NCBI GenBank assembly: GCA_946551795.1
Contig: CAMNRF010000001.1
Coordinates: 62,001-126,000, forward strand
Direction: 5' to 3'
DNA length: 64,000 bases
Source of the DNA: an uncultured Oscillibacter sp.
GTDB taxonomy: Bacteria > Bacillota > Clostridia > Oscillospirales > Oscillospiraceae
Shown piece after piece: positions 49,202-57,106 of the stretch. The position numbers were made by a program, and so were the translations under genes. The notes beneath the pieces are model-generated. The model searched no databases, was not told the origin of the DNA, and saw only the letters and a list, made by a program, of their open reading frames with translations. Each line of letters begins with the position of its first letter. Position 1 is the stretch's first letter.

Positions 49202-49611
49202 CAGAACAGCCGGACGATCTGAAACGAGAGGCCGCCCTGCCGCCGCAGGCGGCGGTCATAGAGAACCGCCAGCAGAATCCCCGCCGCGAAGCCGACGCCG
49301 GCGGTCAGATATTGGACGGCCGTGCTGGGTGTCACCGCCATGGCGGCGAAATACCCGATCAGAAACAGCAGCACCGGTGTGAGATACACCAGGGCGATGA
49401 TCCGCAGCATCTTGCCGGTATCGCTCTGCACCACCACCTTCTGCCCGGGCCGGGCGCCGATGGGGTTCAGGGCCCTGGCGTGAACCGCCGCGCCGGTGAC
49501 GCCGCAGCCGGCGCACTCCTCGCAGTCGTGCCCGCAGGCGGACTTCCGCGGCACGGAGATCTCGGCGTGGCTGGCGTCGATGATCCGCTCCACAGTGGCG
49601 ATCTGGGTCAT
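49201..49611 (-). CDS. RseC/MucC-like positive regulator of redox/envelope system
   Basis: 136 residues: N-terminal Cys cluster SACGHDCEECAGCGVTGAAV (SoxR-reducing system family), a beta segment (PIGARPGQKVVVQSDTG) and two helices (IIALVYLTPVLLFLIGYFAA, LTAGVGFAAGILLAVLY). Family RseC couples to Rnf or SoxR reduction in other bacteria; the role here is inferred. Overlaps the YbbR gene by four bases. Confidence 0.9.
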   Translation of the reverse strand: MTQIATVERIIDASHAEISVPRKSACGHDCEECAGCGVTGAAVHARALNPIGARPGQKVVVQSDTGKMLRIIALVYLTPVLLFLIGYFAAMAVTPSTAVQYLTAGVGFAAGILLAVLYDRRLRRQGGLSFQIVRLF

Positions 49612-50930
49612 GGCTCCTCACCTTCCTCTCCGCCCTCCTCCGGGTTCATGGCGGGAATCTGGCCGTCCTCCGGAGGCTCCGGCTCGTCTCCGGCCTCCCG
49701 GATGGTCACCTGTACCTCGTACTCCCCGGTGACGCCGATGTCGCCGCCGGAGTCGATCCGTACCACGGCGGGAATCGTGTAGCTGCCCAGGGCGGAACCG
49801 AAATCGCTCAGGTCCGCCACCAGGGTGAGGTTCTCCCCGTTGACGGCCGACACCTCCGCCTCGCTGCCAAAGATAGAGACCGTCACCTGAGGCGTCAGCA
49901 CATCCAGATTCTTCCCCTCCGGCTTATTTTCAAACTGGATGCGGTCCGTGAGCACCGCGGCCGTCGTCCTGTCCGGGTAGGAGATGGTCAGCGTGGACCG
50001 GGTGACGCCGCTGAGGTTCGTACATCCATCCGGCACCGTGATGCCGTAGGTGTGGGTGCTCTCCGCGTTCTCAACAGTCAGCAGATCGAAGTCCCCCAGG
50101 ATGATGGTCTCCCGGTCCCGCAGCACCTCCGCCGGTCCCGAGACCATAATGGTGGCAGGGTCCAGCTTAGCCTGCATATTCCGGAACCTGGCGCCGGGGG
50201 CGTCGATATAGTTCATGGTGAGCCGCAGCTCCTTGGTGACAAACACCGGCAGGGACACCTGGATCTTCTCCACCGTTGTGCGGATGCCGGCGCTCTCCAG
50301 CATCTGACCGTCCTCCGTGCAGTACTGCACGTCCAGCGTCTCTGAGACGCTGCCCGTGGCGTTGCCGATGTCCAGCTTCACCTTGGCGTAGGCGACCTGG
50401 TCGATGATCTCCTGCTGGCCCCATATATCAATTTTGCTGTGGGAGATCTGGAGCTGTCCGGCGTTGTAGCCCTCCGCCACGTTGCCCACCAGCTCGCACT
50501 TGACCTCCACCTGCTTGCTGTACAGCTCGCTGATGTTCACCGTGGCCATGGAGATGCTCTTCTTCGTCACCTGCACGAGGTCATCAAATTTTGAGACCAC
50601 CGACAGCTGGTAGGGCACTCGCTGCTCTCCCGGGGAGGTGACATTTTTCAGCTCCACAATCACGCGGATGCTGCTGCTGTCCATCTGGGAGACATCCCAG
50701 CGTTTTCCCTTGACGGTGACGTCCATGAGGCCGTCCGTGTTCTCCTCCAGCAGCATCAATCCGCGGTCCGCCAAAACGGTGTCCTCGTCCGTGTAGACGA
50801 TGGGGATGTCCGTGATCTCCCGCTCCACCTGCTTGTCGTTGGTGGTGTCCACAAAAAACCAGAGGATCGCCGCCACACAGAAGGCCAGCAGAAGGTACAG
50901 CACCTTGCGCGTTCCCATGCTATTCTCCAT
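49608..50930 (-). CDS. cdaR: YbbR-domain protein, c-di-AMP cyclase regulator CdaR-like
   Basis: 440 residues: N-terminal anchor helix (VLYLLLAFCVAAILWFFV), then four YbbR-type beta domains (ITDIPIVYTDEDTVLA, FVTKELRLTMNYIDAPGARF, and further IPDG and TRSTLTISYP repeats) and an acidic tail (PEEGGEEGEEP). CdaR regulates the diadenylate cyclase. Its start overlaps the cdaA stop by 11 bp, typical of the cdaA-cdaR pair. ATG 50918 is a possible alternative start. Confidence 0.94.
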   Translation of the reverse strand: MENSMGTRKVLYLLLAFCVAAILWFFVDTTNDKQVEREITDIPIVYTDEDTVLADRGLMLLEENTDGLMDVTVKGKRWDVSQMDSSSIRVIVELKNVTSPGEQRVPYQLSVVSKFDDLVQVTKKSISMATVNISELYSKQVEVKCELVGNVAEGYNAGQLQISHSKIDIWGQQEIIDQVAYAKVKLDIGNATGSVSETLDVQYCTEDGQMLESAGIRTTVEKIQVSLPVFVTKELRLTMNYIDAPGARFRNMQAKLDPATIMVSGPAEVLRDRETIILGDFDLLTVENAESTHTYGITVPDGCTNLSGVTRSTLTISYPDRTTAAVLTDRIQFENKPEGKNLDVLTPQVTVSIFGSEAEVSAVNGENLTLVADLSDFGSALGSYTIPAVVRIDSGGDIGVTGEYEVQVTIREAGDEPEPPEDGQIPAMNPEEGGEEGEEP

Positions 50931-51804
50931 CGTCAGAACCTCCGTCCTTCCTGCTCCGCAGCAGACGCAGCAGGTTGAACTTCTGCTTCACGCCGTCCGC
51001 GTCCTCCTGCGGCAGCAGCTCGTTCCGCAGCAGATTTTCCAGGGTCTCCGGCTTCAGGTGCCGTTTGAGCATCCCTCCAATGGTCACAGAGATGGACCCC
51101 GTCTCCTCCGAGACGATGACCACCACCGCGTCGGAGTTCTCGCTCATGCCGATGCCGGCCCTGTGGCGCATCCCCAGGTCCCGGCTCAGGTTCATATTCT
51201 TGCTCAGGGGGAGCATGCATCCGGCGCCTAAGATCCGCCCGTGGCGGACGATCACCGCCCCGTCGTGCATGGGGGCCTTTACAAAAAAGATGTTTTTCAG
51301 CAGCTCGCTGGAGACCGACGCGTCCAGCACCGTGCCGCTGCGGACCAGGTCGTCCAGCATGATCTCCCGCTCAAAGACAATCAGCGCCCCGGTGCGGCTC
51401 TGGGACATCTCCGTACAGGCCAGCACCGTCTGGCCGATGGTCTGCTCCATCACGTTCCCCGCCTCGCTGTGGCTGAAAAACGCCACAATGCGGCGGCTAC
51501 CCACCTGCTCCAGAATCCGGCGGATCTCCGGCTGAAACAGGATGATCAGGGCCAGGACGCCCCACTCCATCAGTTTATTCAGGATGTAGTAGATTCCGTT
51601 GAGCTGAAAGGCATAGGACAGGGCCAGCACGGCGAAAAAGACCAGCAGTCCCTTCAGCAGACTGGCGGCCTTTGTGCTGCGCACCAGCGTCAGCAGCTTG
51701 TACAGCAAAAACGCGATGATGAGAATATCCAGCACATCGGTGATTTGGAGCGTCAGCAGATACCTGCCGGCAAACGCCGGAATCTGCGAGAACTTCAGTT
51801 CCAT
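50920..51804 (-). CDS. cdaA: Diadenylate cyclase CdaA
   Basis: 294 residues. Three N-terminal transmembrane helices (LDILIIAFLLYKLLTLV, LLVFFAVLALSYAFQL, LMEWGVLALIILFQ) and a DAC domain with MHDGAVIVRHGRI and LGMRHRAGIGMSE, the DGA and RHR motifs that make c-di-AMP from two ATP. First gene of the long minus-strand unit with a promoter of its own. c-di-AMP controls potassium, osmotic stress and wall homeostasis in Firmicutes. Confidence 0.96.
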   Translation of the reverse strand: MELKFSQIPAFAGRYLLTLQITDVLDILIIAFLLYKLLTLVRSTKAASLLKGLLVFFAVLALSYAFQLNGIYYILNKLMEWGVLALIILFQPEIRRILEQVGSRRIVAFFSHSEAGNVMEQTIGQTVLACTEMSQSRTGALIVFEREIMLDDLVRSGTVLDASVSSELLKNIFFVKAPMHDGAVIVRHGRILGAGCMLPLSKNMNLSRDLGMRHRAGIGMSENSDAVVVIVSEETGSISVTIGGMLKRHLKPETLENLLRNELLPQEDADGVKQKFNLLRLLRSRKDGGSDDGE

Positions 51805-51842
51805 AATTGGGTCATCATCCCTTTCAGGCCATGAATATTTTG

Positions 51843-51871
51843 ATTATATAAAATATACCGGTAGATTGCAA
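51843..51871 (-). promoter_or_regulatory. cdaA operon promoter
   Basis: On the minus strand TTGCAA (51866-51871), 17-bp spacer, TATAAT (51843-51848), about 38 bp before cdaA. Likely drives the 17-kb gene run that ends at 34935. Confidence 0.75.
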
Positions 51872-51950
51872 GGCAAACCGGGGAAAAATTCACGGACTGT
51901 TCAGAAAATCCCAGCGTTTTCAGGCGAGGCGGCCGCAGGAAGGGATTGGA

Positions 51951-51982
51951 AAATAAAAACCGCCTTCCGGCGGTTTTTATTT
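51951..51982. terminator. Bidirectional terminator
   Basis: A perfect 14-bp stem (51951-51964 with 51969-51982), loop TTCC, with A-run and T-run on both sides. It closes the cysteine desulfurase unit (minus) before the cdaA promoter. Confidence 0.92.
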
Positions 51983-52001
51983 CGAAGCCGTTTTTCCCGC
52001 C

Positions 52002-53126
52002 TCAGGAGAGAATCTCCCCCACGGCGGACACCAGACAGGACACCTCTTCCGACGTGTTGAAGTCGGAGAAGCTGAGGCGGACGGTGCCGCTGTCCAGGGT
52101 CCCGGCGGTGCGGTGGGCCAGCGGCGCGCAGTGGAGCCCGGACCGCACGGCGATCCCCCGGTCCGCCAGGGCCTGCCCCAGGGCCTCCACCTCCCGGCCC
52201 TCCGCGGTGAAGGACAGCACGCCCGCCTGGGCGTGGAGGTCCGGCCGGGCGTACACCGTCACGCCGGGCAGAGCCCGCAGCTCCTCCGCCGCCATCTGGG
52301 CCAGCTGGCGCTCCCGCCGGCAGACGGCCTCCAGGCCCCGCCGGCGGACGTACCGGACGCCGGCCAGCAGTCCGGCGATGCCGGGCATATTGTGGGTGCC
52401 CGCCTCCAGGCGGTCCGGCAAAAAGTCCGGCATCTCCTGCTGGATAGAGAGGCTCCCGGTGCCGCCCTCCAGAAGCGTATGGGGGGTAATCCCCTCCCCG
52501 CACAGCAGCACGCCGGTCCCCTGGGGGCCATAGAGCCCCTTGTGCCCCGGCATGGCAATGAACGCCGCCCCCAGCTCCGCCAGATTCAGGGGCAGCACTC
52601 CGGCGGCTTGGGAGTCGTCTATGATCAGCGGCACGCCACGGGTCCGGCAGAGCGCCGCCACGGCCTCCACGGGCTGGATAAACCCGAAGACGTTGGAGAC
52701 ATGGCTGCAGATCACCGCGTCCACGCTCCCGTCCACCAGAGCGGCAAAGGACTCCGAGACTGCCTCCGGTTGGAACAGCGGCGCCTCCGCAATCCGCACA
52801 TCCGCCCCCAGGGCCGACAGGGGCCGGGTGACGGCATTGTGCTCGTAGCCGGAGATGACCGCCCGTCCGCCGGGGGGCACCAGGGTCTTGACGGCGATAT
52901 TCAGCGCATGGGTGGCGTTCAGCGTGAACACCACCCGCTCTGGGCTGTCCAGGCCGTAGAGCTCCGCCAGCTCGCTCCGGCAGTCGAATGCGGCGTCGGC
53001 CGCCGCAGCCGCGGCGGGATACCCCCCCCGCCCCGGGGAGCTCATGGTGTGCAGAGCCTCCACCATGGCCGCCTCTACGGCGGGGGGCTTCTGGAAGGTG
53101 GTGGCGGCGCTGTCGAGATAGATCAT
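52002..53126 (-). CDS. Cysteine desulfurase family PLP enzyme
   Basis: 374 residues, class V aminotransferase fold: MIYLDSAATTFQKPPAVEAA, TLNATHALNIAVKTLVPPGG, CSHVSNVFGFIQPVEAVAAL, LIIDDSQAAGVLPLNLAELG, and PGHKGLYGPQGTGVLLCGEG with the PLP Lys in GHKG. This subgroup of small SufS/NifS-like proteins often sits beside DUF3343 and selenium genes and is thought to move S or Se. It overlaps the DUF3343 gene by four bases. Confidence 0.9.
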   Translation of the reverse strand: MIYLDSAATTFQKPPAVEAAMVEALHTMSSPGRGGYPAAAAAADAAFDCRSELAELYGLDSPERVVFTLNATHALNIAVKTLVPPGGRAVISGYEHNAVTRPLSALGADVRIAEAPLFQPEAVSESFAALVDGSVDAVICSHVSNVFGFIQPVEAVAALCRTRGVPLIIDDSQAAGVLPLNLAELGAAFIAMPGHKGLYGPQGTGVLLCGEGITPHTLLEGGTGSLSIQQEMPDFLPDRLEAGTHNMPGIAGLLAGVRYVRRRGLEAVCRRERQLAQMAAEELRALPGVTVYARPDLHAQAGVLSFTAEGREVEALGQALADRGIAVRSGLHCAPLAHRTAGTLDSGTVRLSFSDFNTSEEVSCLVSAVGEILS

Positions 53127-53374
53127 TTCCCCACCTCCCGGTACAGTCCTCTTTGGTACAAAAATATCTGAACAGGGTCCAGCGATTCCCTGTGAAGGGC
53201 AGTCAGCGCACCGGTCAGGTCGCCGGACGCCACGCGCACGGCGTAGGCGCAGCCCAGCTCCGTCAGATCCCGGGGGGCGCGGAAAATCTGGCAGCGGACG
53301 CCCGCCCGTGCCAGCGCCCGCTGCATCCGCTGCGCGTAGGTGACGGACCGTGCGATAATCAGATAGTGGTCCAC
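53123..53374 (-). CDS. DUF3343 protein, putative Se/S carrier-like
   Basis: 83 residues: MDHYLIIARSVTYAQRMQRALARAGVRCQ, then GCAYAVRV and FLYQRGLYREVG, the DUF3343 pattern with the conserved Gly-Cys. GTG 53374 is 7 bases after GGAGG; GTG 53380 is only one base from it. Overlaps the cysteine desulfurase by four bases, so the pair forms a likely chalcogen-transfer unit. No selenophosphate synthetase gene is in the window. Confidence 0.85.
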   Translation of the reverse strand: MDHYLIIARSVTYAQRMQRALARAGVRCQIFRAPRDLTELGCAYAVRVASGDLTGALTALHRESLDPVQIFLYQRGLYREVGK

Positions 53375-53418
53375 AGGCACTCCTCCTCTCTACCCATTCT
53401 ATGGACAGAGCGGAGAAA

Positions 53419-53456
53419 GGTGAGAGAAAGAACTCGTCGGAGCTCTTTCTCTCACC
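53419..53456. terminator. Hairpin after ispF
   Basis: A 13-bp stem (53419-53431 with 53444-53456), further paired inside. No clear T-run on the minus side, so termination strength is uncertain. Confidence 0.5.
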
Positions 53457-53509
53457 TCGCGCGTATCAATCTTCTCTCCGGGCCGCCTCTCAAGAAGACG
53501 GCTGGTTTC

Positions 53510-53995
53510 TTACTCCAGCAGCTCCAGCAGCGCCGCGGCGTGGGCCGCCATGCCGGAGCCGTCCCCGGTGAAGCCCAGGCCCTCCTCCGTGGTGGCCTTG
53601 ACGTTGACCTGTTCCGGACTGATCCCCAGCGCCGCGGCGATGTTCTCCGCCATCCGCTCTTTATAAGGGGCGATCTTCGGCGCCTGGGCCAGGAGCACGG
53701 CGTCGATGTTCACCACGGCGAAGCCCCGCTCCGCCAGCAGCCGCCCCACCTCCGCCAGTAATTTCAGGCTGGAGATTCCGGCATAGGCCGGGTCCGTGTC
53801 CGGGAACAGCTTCCCGATGTCCCCCAGGCGGGCCGCCCCGGTCAGGGCGTCCATGACGGCGTGGACCAGCACGTCGGCGTCGGAGTGGCCCAGGAGCCCC
53901 CGCTCCCAGGGAATCTCCACCCCGCCCAGAATCAGCTTTCGTCCCGCCGCCAGCCGGTGGACGTCATACCCGTGTCCGATACGGAGATTCGTCAT
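53510..53995 (-). CDS. ispF: 2-C-methyl-D-erythritol 2,4-cyclodiphosphate synthase IspF
   Basis: 161 residues: [61 protein letters not shown] carries the zinc His/Asp residues (DVH, HSDAD.LVHA) of the MEP pathway enzyme; the C-terminus has [21 protein letters not shown]. Overlaps ispD by four bases. Fifth enzyme of the MEP route to isopentenyl diphosphate. Confidence 0.97.
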   Translation of the reverse strand: MTNLRIGHGYDVHRLAAGRKLILGGVEIPWERGLLGHSDADVLVHAVMDALTGAARLGDIGKLFPDTDPAYAGISSLKLLAEVGRLLAERGFAVVNIDAVLLAQAPKIAPYKERMAENIAAALGISPEQVNVKATTEEGLGFTGDGSGMAAHAAALLELLE

Positions 53996-54723
53996 CGCCC
54001 TTCCTCCCGGGCCTGTAAGATGGCCTCCGCCAAAATCAGATCCACCGGGGTGGTGATCTTCAGGTTCTCCTCCTCGCCCTCCACCAGGAACACCACCTTG
54101 CCCAGCCGTTCCACGGCGGAGCAGTCGTCGGTGACAGGCACACCGCTCTCCAGCGCCGACTGGAGCGCCACCTTCAAGAGGCTGGCCTCAAACACCTGGG
54201 GCGTCTGGACAGCCCGCAGGACGTCCCGGTCCAGCGTCTCCGCTACGGCGCCGTCCTCCCGGACGGCCTTGACCGTGTCCTTCACCGCCACCGCGGGGGC
54301 CGCGGCGCCGCAGCGGGCGGCGGCGCTGACCACACGGCCGATCAGCTCCGGCGTCACCAAAGGGCGCGCGCCGTCCTGCACCGCCAGCAGATCCGACTCC
54401 GGCGAGGCCTCCAGGGCCGCCAGCAGCACGGAGTGTGCGCGGCTCTCGCCGCCCCGGACCACCTTGGCGCACTTGGTGATGCCATATGTATGGCACAGGC
54501 GGGAGATCTCCACCAGGTCCTCCTCCCGGGCGGCCACCACGATCTCATCCACCTCCTCGGCCAGCTGGAACGAGACCAGCGTCCGCACCAGCACGGGGAC
54601 CCCATCCAGGGGCTCCAGCAGCTTGTTCACGCCCCCCATGCGGCTGGAAGCGCCCGCGGCGGCCACCAGAGCGGCACAGCGCGGGCGGTTTGCGTCTTTG
54701 ATTCTGCGCAGAAAAGAAAACAT
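53992..54723 (-). CDS. ispD: 2-C-methyl-D-erythritol 4-phosphate cytidylyltransferase IspD
   Basis: About 243 residues: nucleotide-binding [59 protein letters not shown] and [22 protein letters not shown]. Cytidylates MEP in the MEP pathway. ATG 54723 has GGAGG five bases upstream; ATG 54735 and 54756 in frame are alternatives. It follows carD by 57 bp, an order common in Clostridia. Confidence 0.96.
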   Translation of the reverse strand: MFSFLRRIKDANRPRCAALVAAAGASSRMGGVNKLLEPLDGVPVLVRTLVSFQLAEEVDEIVVAAREEDLVEISRLCHTYGITKCAKVVRGGESRAHSVLLAALEASPESDLLAVQDGARPLVTPELIGRVVSAAARCGAAAPAVAVKDTVKAVREDGAVAETLDRDVLRAVQTPQVFEASLLKVALQSALESGVPVTDDCSAVERLGKVVFLVEGEEENLKITTPVDLILAEAILQAREEGR

Positions 54724-54780
54724 ATCGGCCTCCATGCGCCTCTCCGGCGCTCTCATAGAACGAAACCGGCCGCCCGCCGG

Positions 54781-55272
54781 TCAGACCGCGGCCTCCTGGG
54801 TCATGGCGCGGTCGACACGGGTTTCCACGGCCTCGTAATCCGCCTGCTCCGTCAAGACGATCTCGGAGATCAATATCCGCTTCGCCGTCTGGAGCATCTT
54901 CCGCTCTCCGGTGGACAGCCCGCGTCTGGCGTCCCGGGTCATCAGCCCCTTGACCACCCGGGATACCTCCCGCAGGTCCCCGCTCTTTAACCTCTGCAAA
55001 TTCTCCTGATACCGCTTGTTCCAATTGGCGCTGCTCTCCACCTCAAGGGAGGGGATCGCCGCCATCAGCGACTCCGCCTCCTCCGGCGTGATGATGGCGC
55101 GAAGGCCGATGGTCTCGCTGTTGGCCACCGGGATCTTCAACAGCAGCCCGCCCACAGGCATCTTGAACACGTAGTACTCCTGCATACTTCCAGCGACCTT
55201 CTCCTGCGTGATGGCGTCTATGACGCCAGCCCCGTGCATTGGGTGCGCGACGAGATCTCCGATCCTGAACAT
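54781..55272 (-). CDS. carD: CarD family transcriptional regulator
   Basis: 163 residues: RNA-polymerase-interacting Tudor-like domain at the N-terminus (MFRIGDLVAHPMHGAGVIDAITQEK, EYYVFKMPVGGLLLKIPV) and a helical DNA-binding part (NWNKRYQENLQRLKSGDLREVSRVVKGL, LSTGERKMLQTAKRILISEIVL). Stabilises open complexes at promoters, notably of rRNA. It leads the carD-ispD-ispF unit behind a good promoter. Confidence 0.94.
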   Translation of the reverse strand: MFRIGDLVAHPMHGAGVIDAITQEKVAGSMQEYYVFKMPVGGLLLKIPVANSETIGLRAIITPEEAESLMAAIPSLEVESSANWNKRYQENLQRLKSGDLREVSRVVKGLMTRDARRGLSTGERKMLQTAKRILISEIVLTEQADYEAVETRVDRAMTQEAAV

Positions 55273-55370
55273 GGCAAACCCCTCCCCTTTTTCATCGGTT
55301 CATTGTGGTGCCTGGTATTCGCTGGTACATCATTTTCCTGTTTGCTATATTTTTCCTATATAATATCTTT

Positions 55371-55399
55371 ATTATATCCTGCTTTCTCCATATTTACAA
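55371..55399 (-). promoter_or_regulatory. carD promoter
   Basis: On the minus strand TTGTAA (55394-55399), 17-bp spacer, TATAAT (55371-55376). Leader about 90 nt, AT-rich. Confidence 0.8.
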
Positions 55400-55443
55400 G
55401 CACTTTTTCAAAAAAATTACAGATAATTTTCCGGGAATGATGC

Positions 55444-55480
55444 AAAAAATGGCGGACAGCCTATGGCTGTCCGCCATTTT
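55444..55480. terminator. Terminator of the CoA-transferase gene
   Basis: A 15-bp stem (55446-55460 with 55466-55480); on the minus strand a run of T (55444-55449) follows. Confidence 0.9.
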
Positions 55481-55491
55481 CAGATGCCTGC

Positions 55492-56838
55492 TTACCGCTT
55501 GTTGGAGCGGCGCCAGATGTGCATCCTCTCCGCCGCGGCGATGAGCTCCTCCCGGAACTGGGGATGGGCAATGCCGATAATTCCCTCTGCCCGCTCCCAG
55601 GTGGACTTGCCCTTGACGTTGAACATGCCGTACTCGGTCACCAGGTAGTGGAGGTTCGCCCGGGTGGCGGTGACGATGGAGCCCTCCAACAGCGTGGGCC
55701 GGATGCGGGATTTCAGCTGGCCGCTCTTCTTGTCCATATAGGATGAGGAGCAGCAGATGAAGCTCTTGCCGCCCTTGGCCAGGTACGCGCCCATGACAAA
55801 GTCCTGCTGGCCGCCGGCGCCGGAGATATGGCGGGTGCCGGAGGACTCAGAGGACACCTGGCCGAAGAGGTCGATGTCCACCGCGCTGTTGATGGACATA
55901 AAGTTTTCGATCTGGGACACCCGGGTAATGTCGTTGACGTAGTTGACAGGAGCGATCATGCACTCGGGGTTGTTGTCCAGGAAGTCATACAGCTTCTGAG
56001 AGCCCGCGGCGAAGGCATAGGTCTGGCGGCCCCGGTCAAAGGGCTTGCGCATGCCGGTGATGCGGCCCGCCTCGGACATATCCACAAAGGCGTCCACGTA
56101 CATCTCCGTATGTATGCCCAGATCCTTGAGATCGGACTCGGCGATCATCTTGCCGATGGCGTTTGGCATGGCGCCGATTCCCAGCTGGAGGCAGGCGCCG
56201 TTTGGAATCTCCCCCACCACCAGACGGGCCACGGCCAGGTCCACCTCGGAGGCGGCTCCGCCGCCGCCCAGGACGTCCATAGGGGGATTCTCCCCCTCCA
56301 CGATCATATCCACGTCGCTGATGTGAATACAGTTGTCATAGCCGCCCAGGCACACGGGCATATTCCGGTTGACCTCCACGATGATGGTCTTGGCACACTC
56401 GCAGACCGCCTTCAGATGGTCGCCGACGGGGCCGAAATTGAACCAGCCTTTCTGATCCATGGGTGCCACCTGGAACATGGCCACGTCCAAGGTCTTGATC
56501 ACATTGGTGTAAAAACCGGGCAGCTCGGAATAGCGCATGGGGATGTAGTAGCAAAATCCCTGATCCACAGCCTTGCGCTCCACGCCGCCCATGTGCCAGG
56601 AGTTCCAGGTGAAGTGGCTGGCGGCGTCGGGCACGTCAAAAATCGCGGGCTTGTGGGTGAGGATGCCGCCCCGGATCTTCACGTCCGTCAGCTCCCCCAT
56701 CCGCTGGGCCAGCGCCTTGTCCAGCGCGATGGGAGAACAGAGACTCCAGCCGTAATCCAGCCACTGGCCGGATTCCACCACCTTGACCGCCTCGCCGGCG
56801 GAGGTCAGCTTCTGTTGATATTCGTCCTGATAGCTCAT
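55492..56838 (-). CDS. Acetyl-CoA hydrolase/transferase family: butyryl-CoA or 4-hydroxybutyrate CoA-transferase
   Basis: 448 residues: [83 protein letters not shown] (with the probable catalytic Glu) and the C-terminal [21 protein letters not shown]. Such enzymes swap CoA between butyryl-CoA or 4-hydroxybutyryl-CoA and acetate in butyrate-forming gut Clostridia. The substrate cannot be decided here. ATG 56838 follows GGAGGAACG; the upstream in-frame extension has no site. Alone between its promoter and terminator. Confidence 0.9.
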   Translation of the reverse strand: MSYQDEYQQKLTSAGEAVKVVESGQWLDYGWSLCSPIALDKALAQRMGELTDVKIRGGILTHKPAIFDVPDAASHFTWNSWHMGGVERKAVDQGFCYYIPMRYSELPGFYTNVIKTLDVAMFQVAPMDQKGWFNFGPVGDHLKAVCECAKTIIVEVNRNMPVCLGGYDNCIHISDVDMIVEGENPPMDVLGGGGAASEVDLAVARLVVGEIPNGACLQLGIGAMPNAIGKMIAESDLKDLGIHTEMYVDAFVDMSEAGRITGMRKPFDRGRQTYAFAAGSQKLYDFLDNNPECMIAPVNYVNDITRVSQIENFMSINSAVDIDLFGQVSSESSGTRHISGAGGQQDFVMGAYLAKGGKSFICCSSSYMDKKSGQLKSRIRPTLLEGSIVTATRANLHYLVTEYGMFNVKGKSTWERAEGIIGIAHPQFREELIAAAERMHIWRRSNKR

Positions 56839-57001
56839 TTTCGTTCCTCCTGTATTCCCTTTTATGGCTAAGCGGACACAAACCCGCTGCGGCGCGGCCT
56901 CCTGGTCAAATCGTCCGGAGAGCCCTTTCCCCATTGCGGCCCCCGGCCGGGCGCCCCTCAAAATGGGCCGGCCGGGATTGTCACACTTTTCACAAGACGG
57001 C

Positions 57002-57030
57002 ATTATACCATACCGGTTTCACGATTGCAA
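57002..57030 (-). promoter_or_regulatory. CoA-transferase promoter
   Basis: On the minus strand TTGCAA (57025-57030), 17-bp spacer, TATAAT (57002-57007). The leader is about 155 nt and has no clear structure. Confidence 0.75.
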
Positions 57031-57106
57031 CGAAAATGTCAAAAAAATCACAAATTTTTTCAAAAAGAGAGGCGGCCCAAAGGCCCGCCTCTCTTCGCGC
57101 GTGCGC

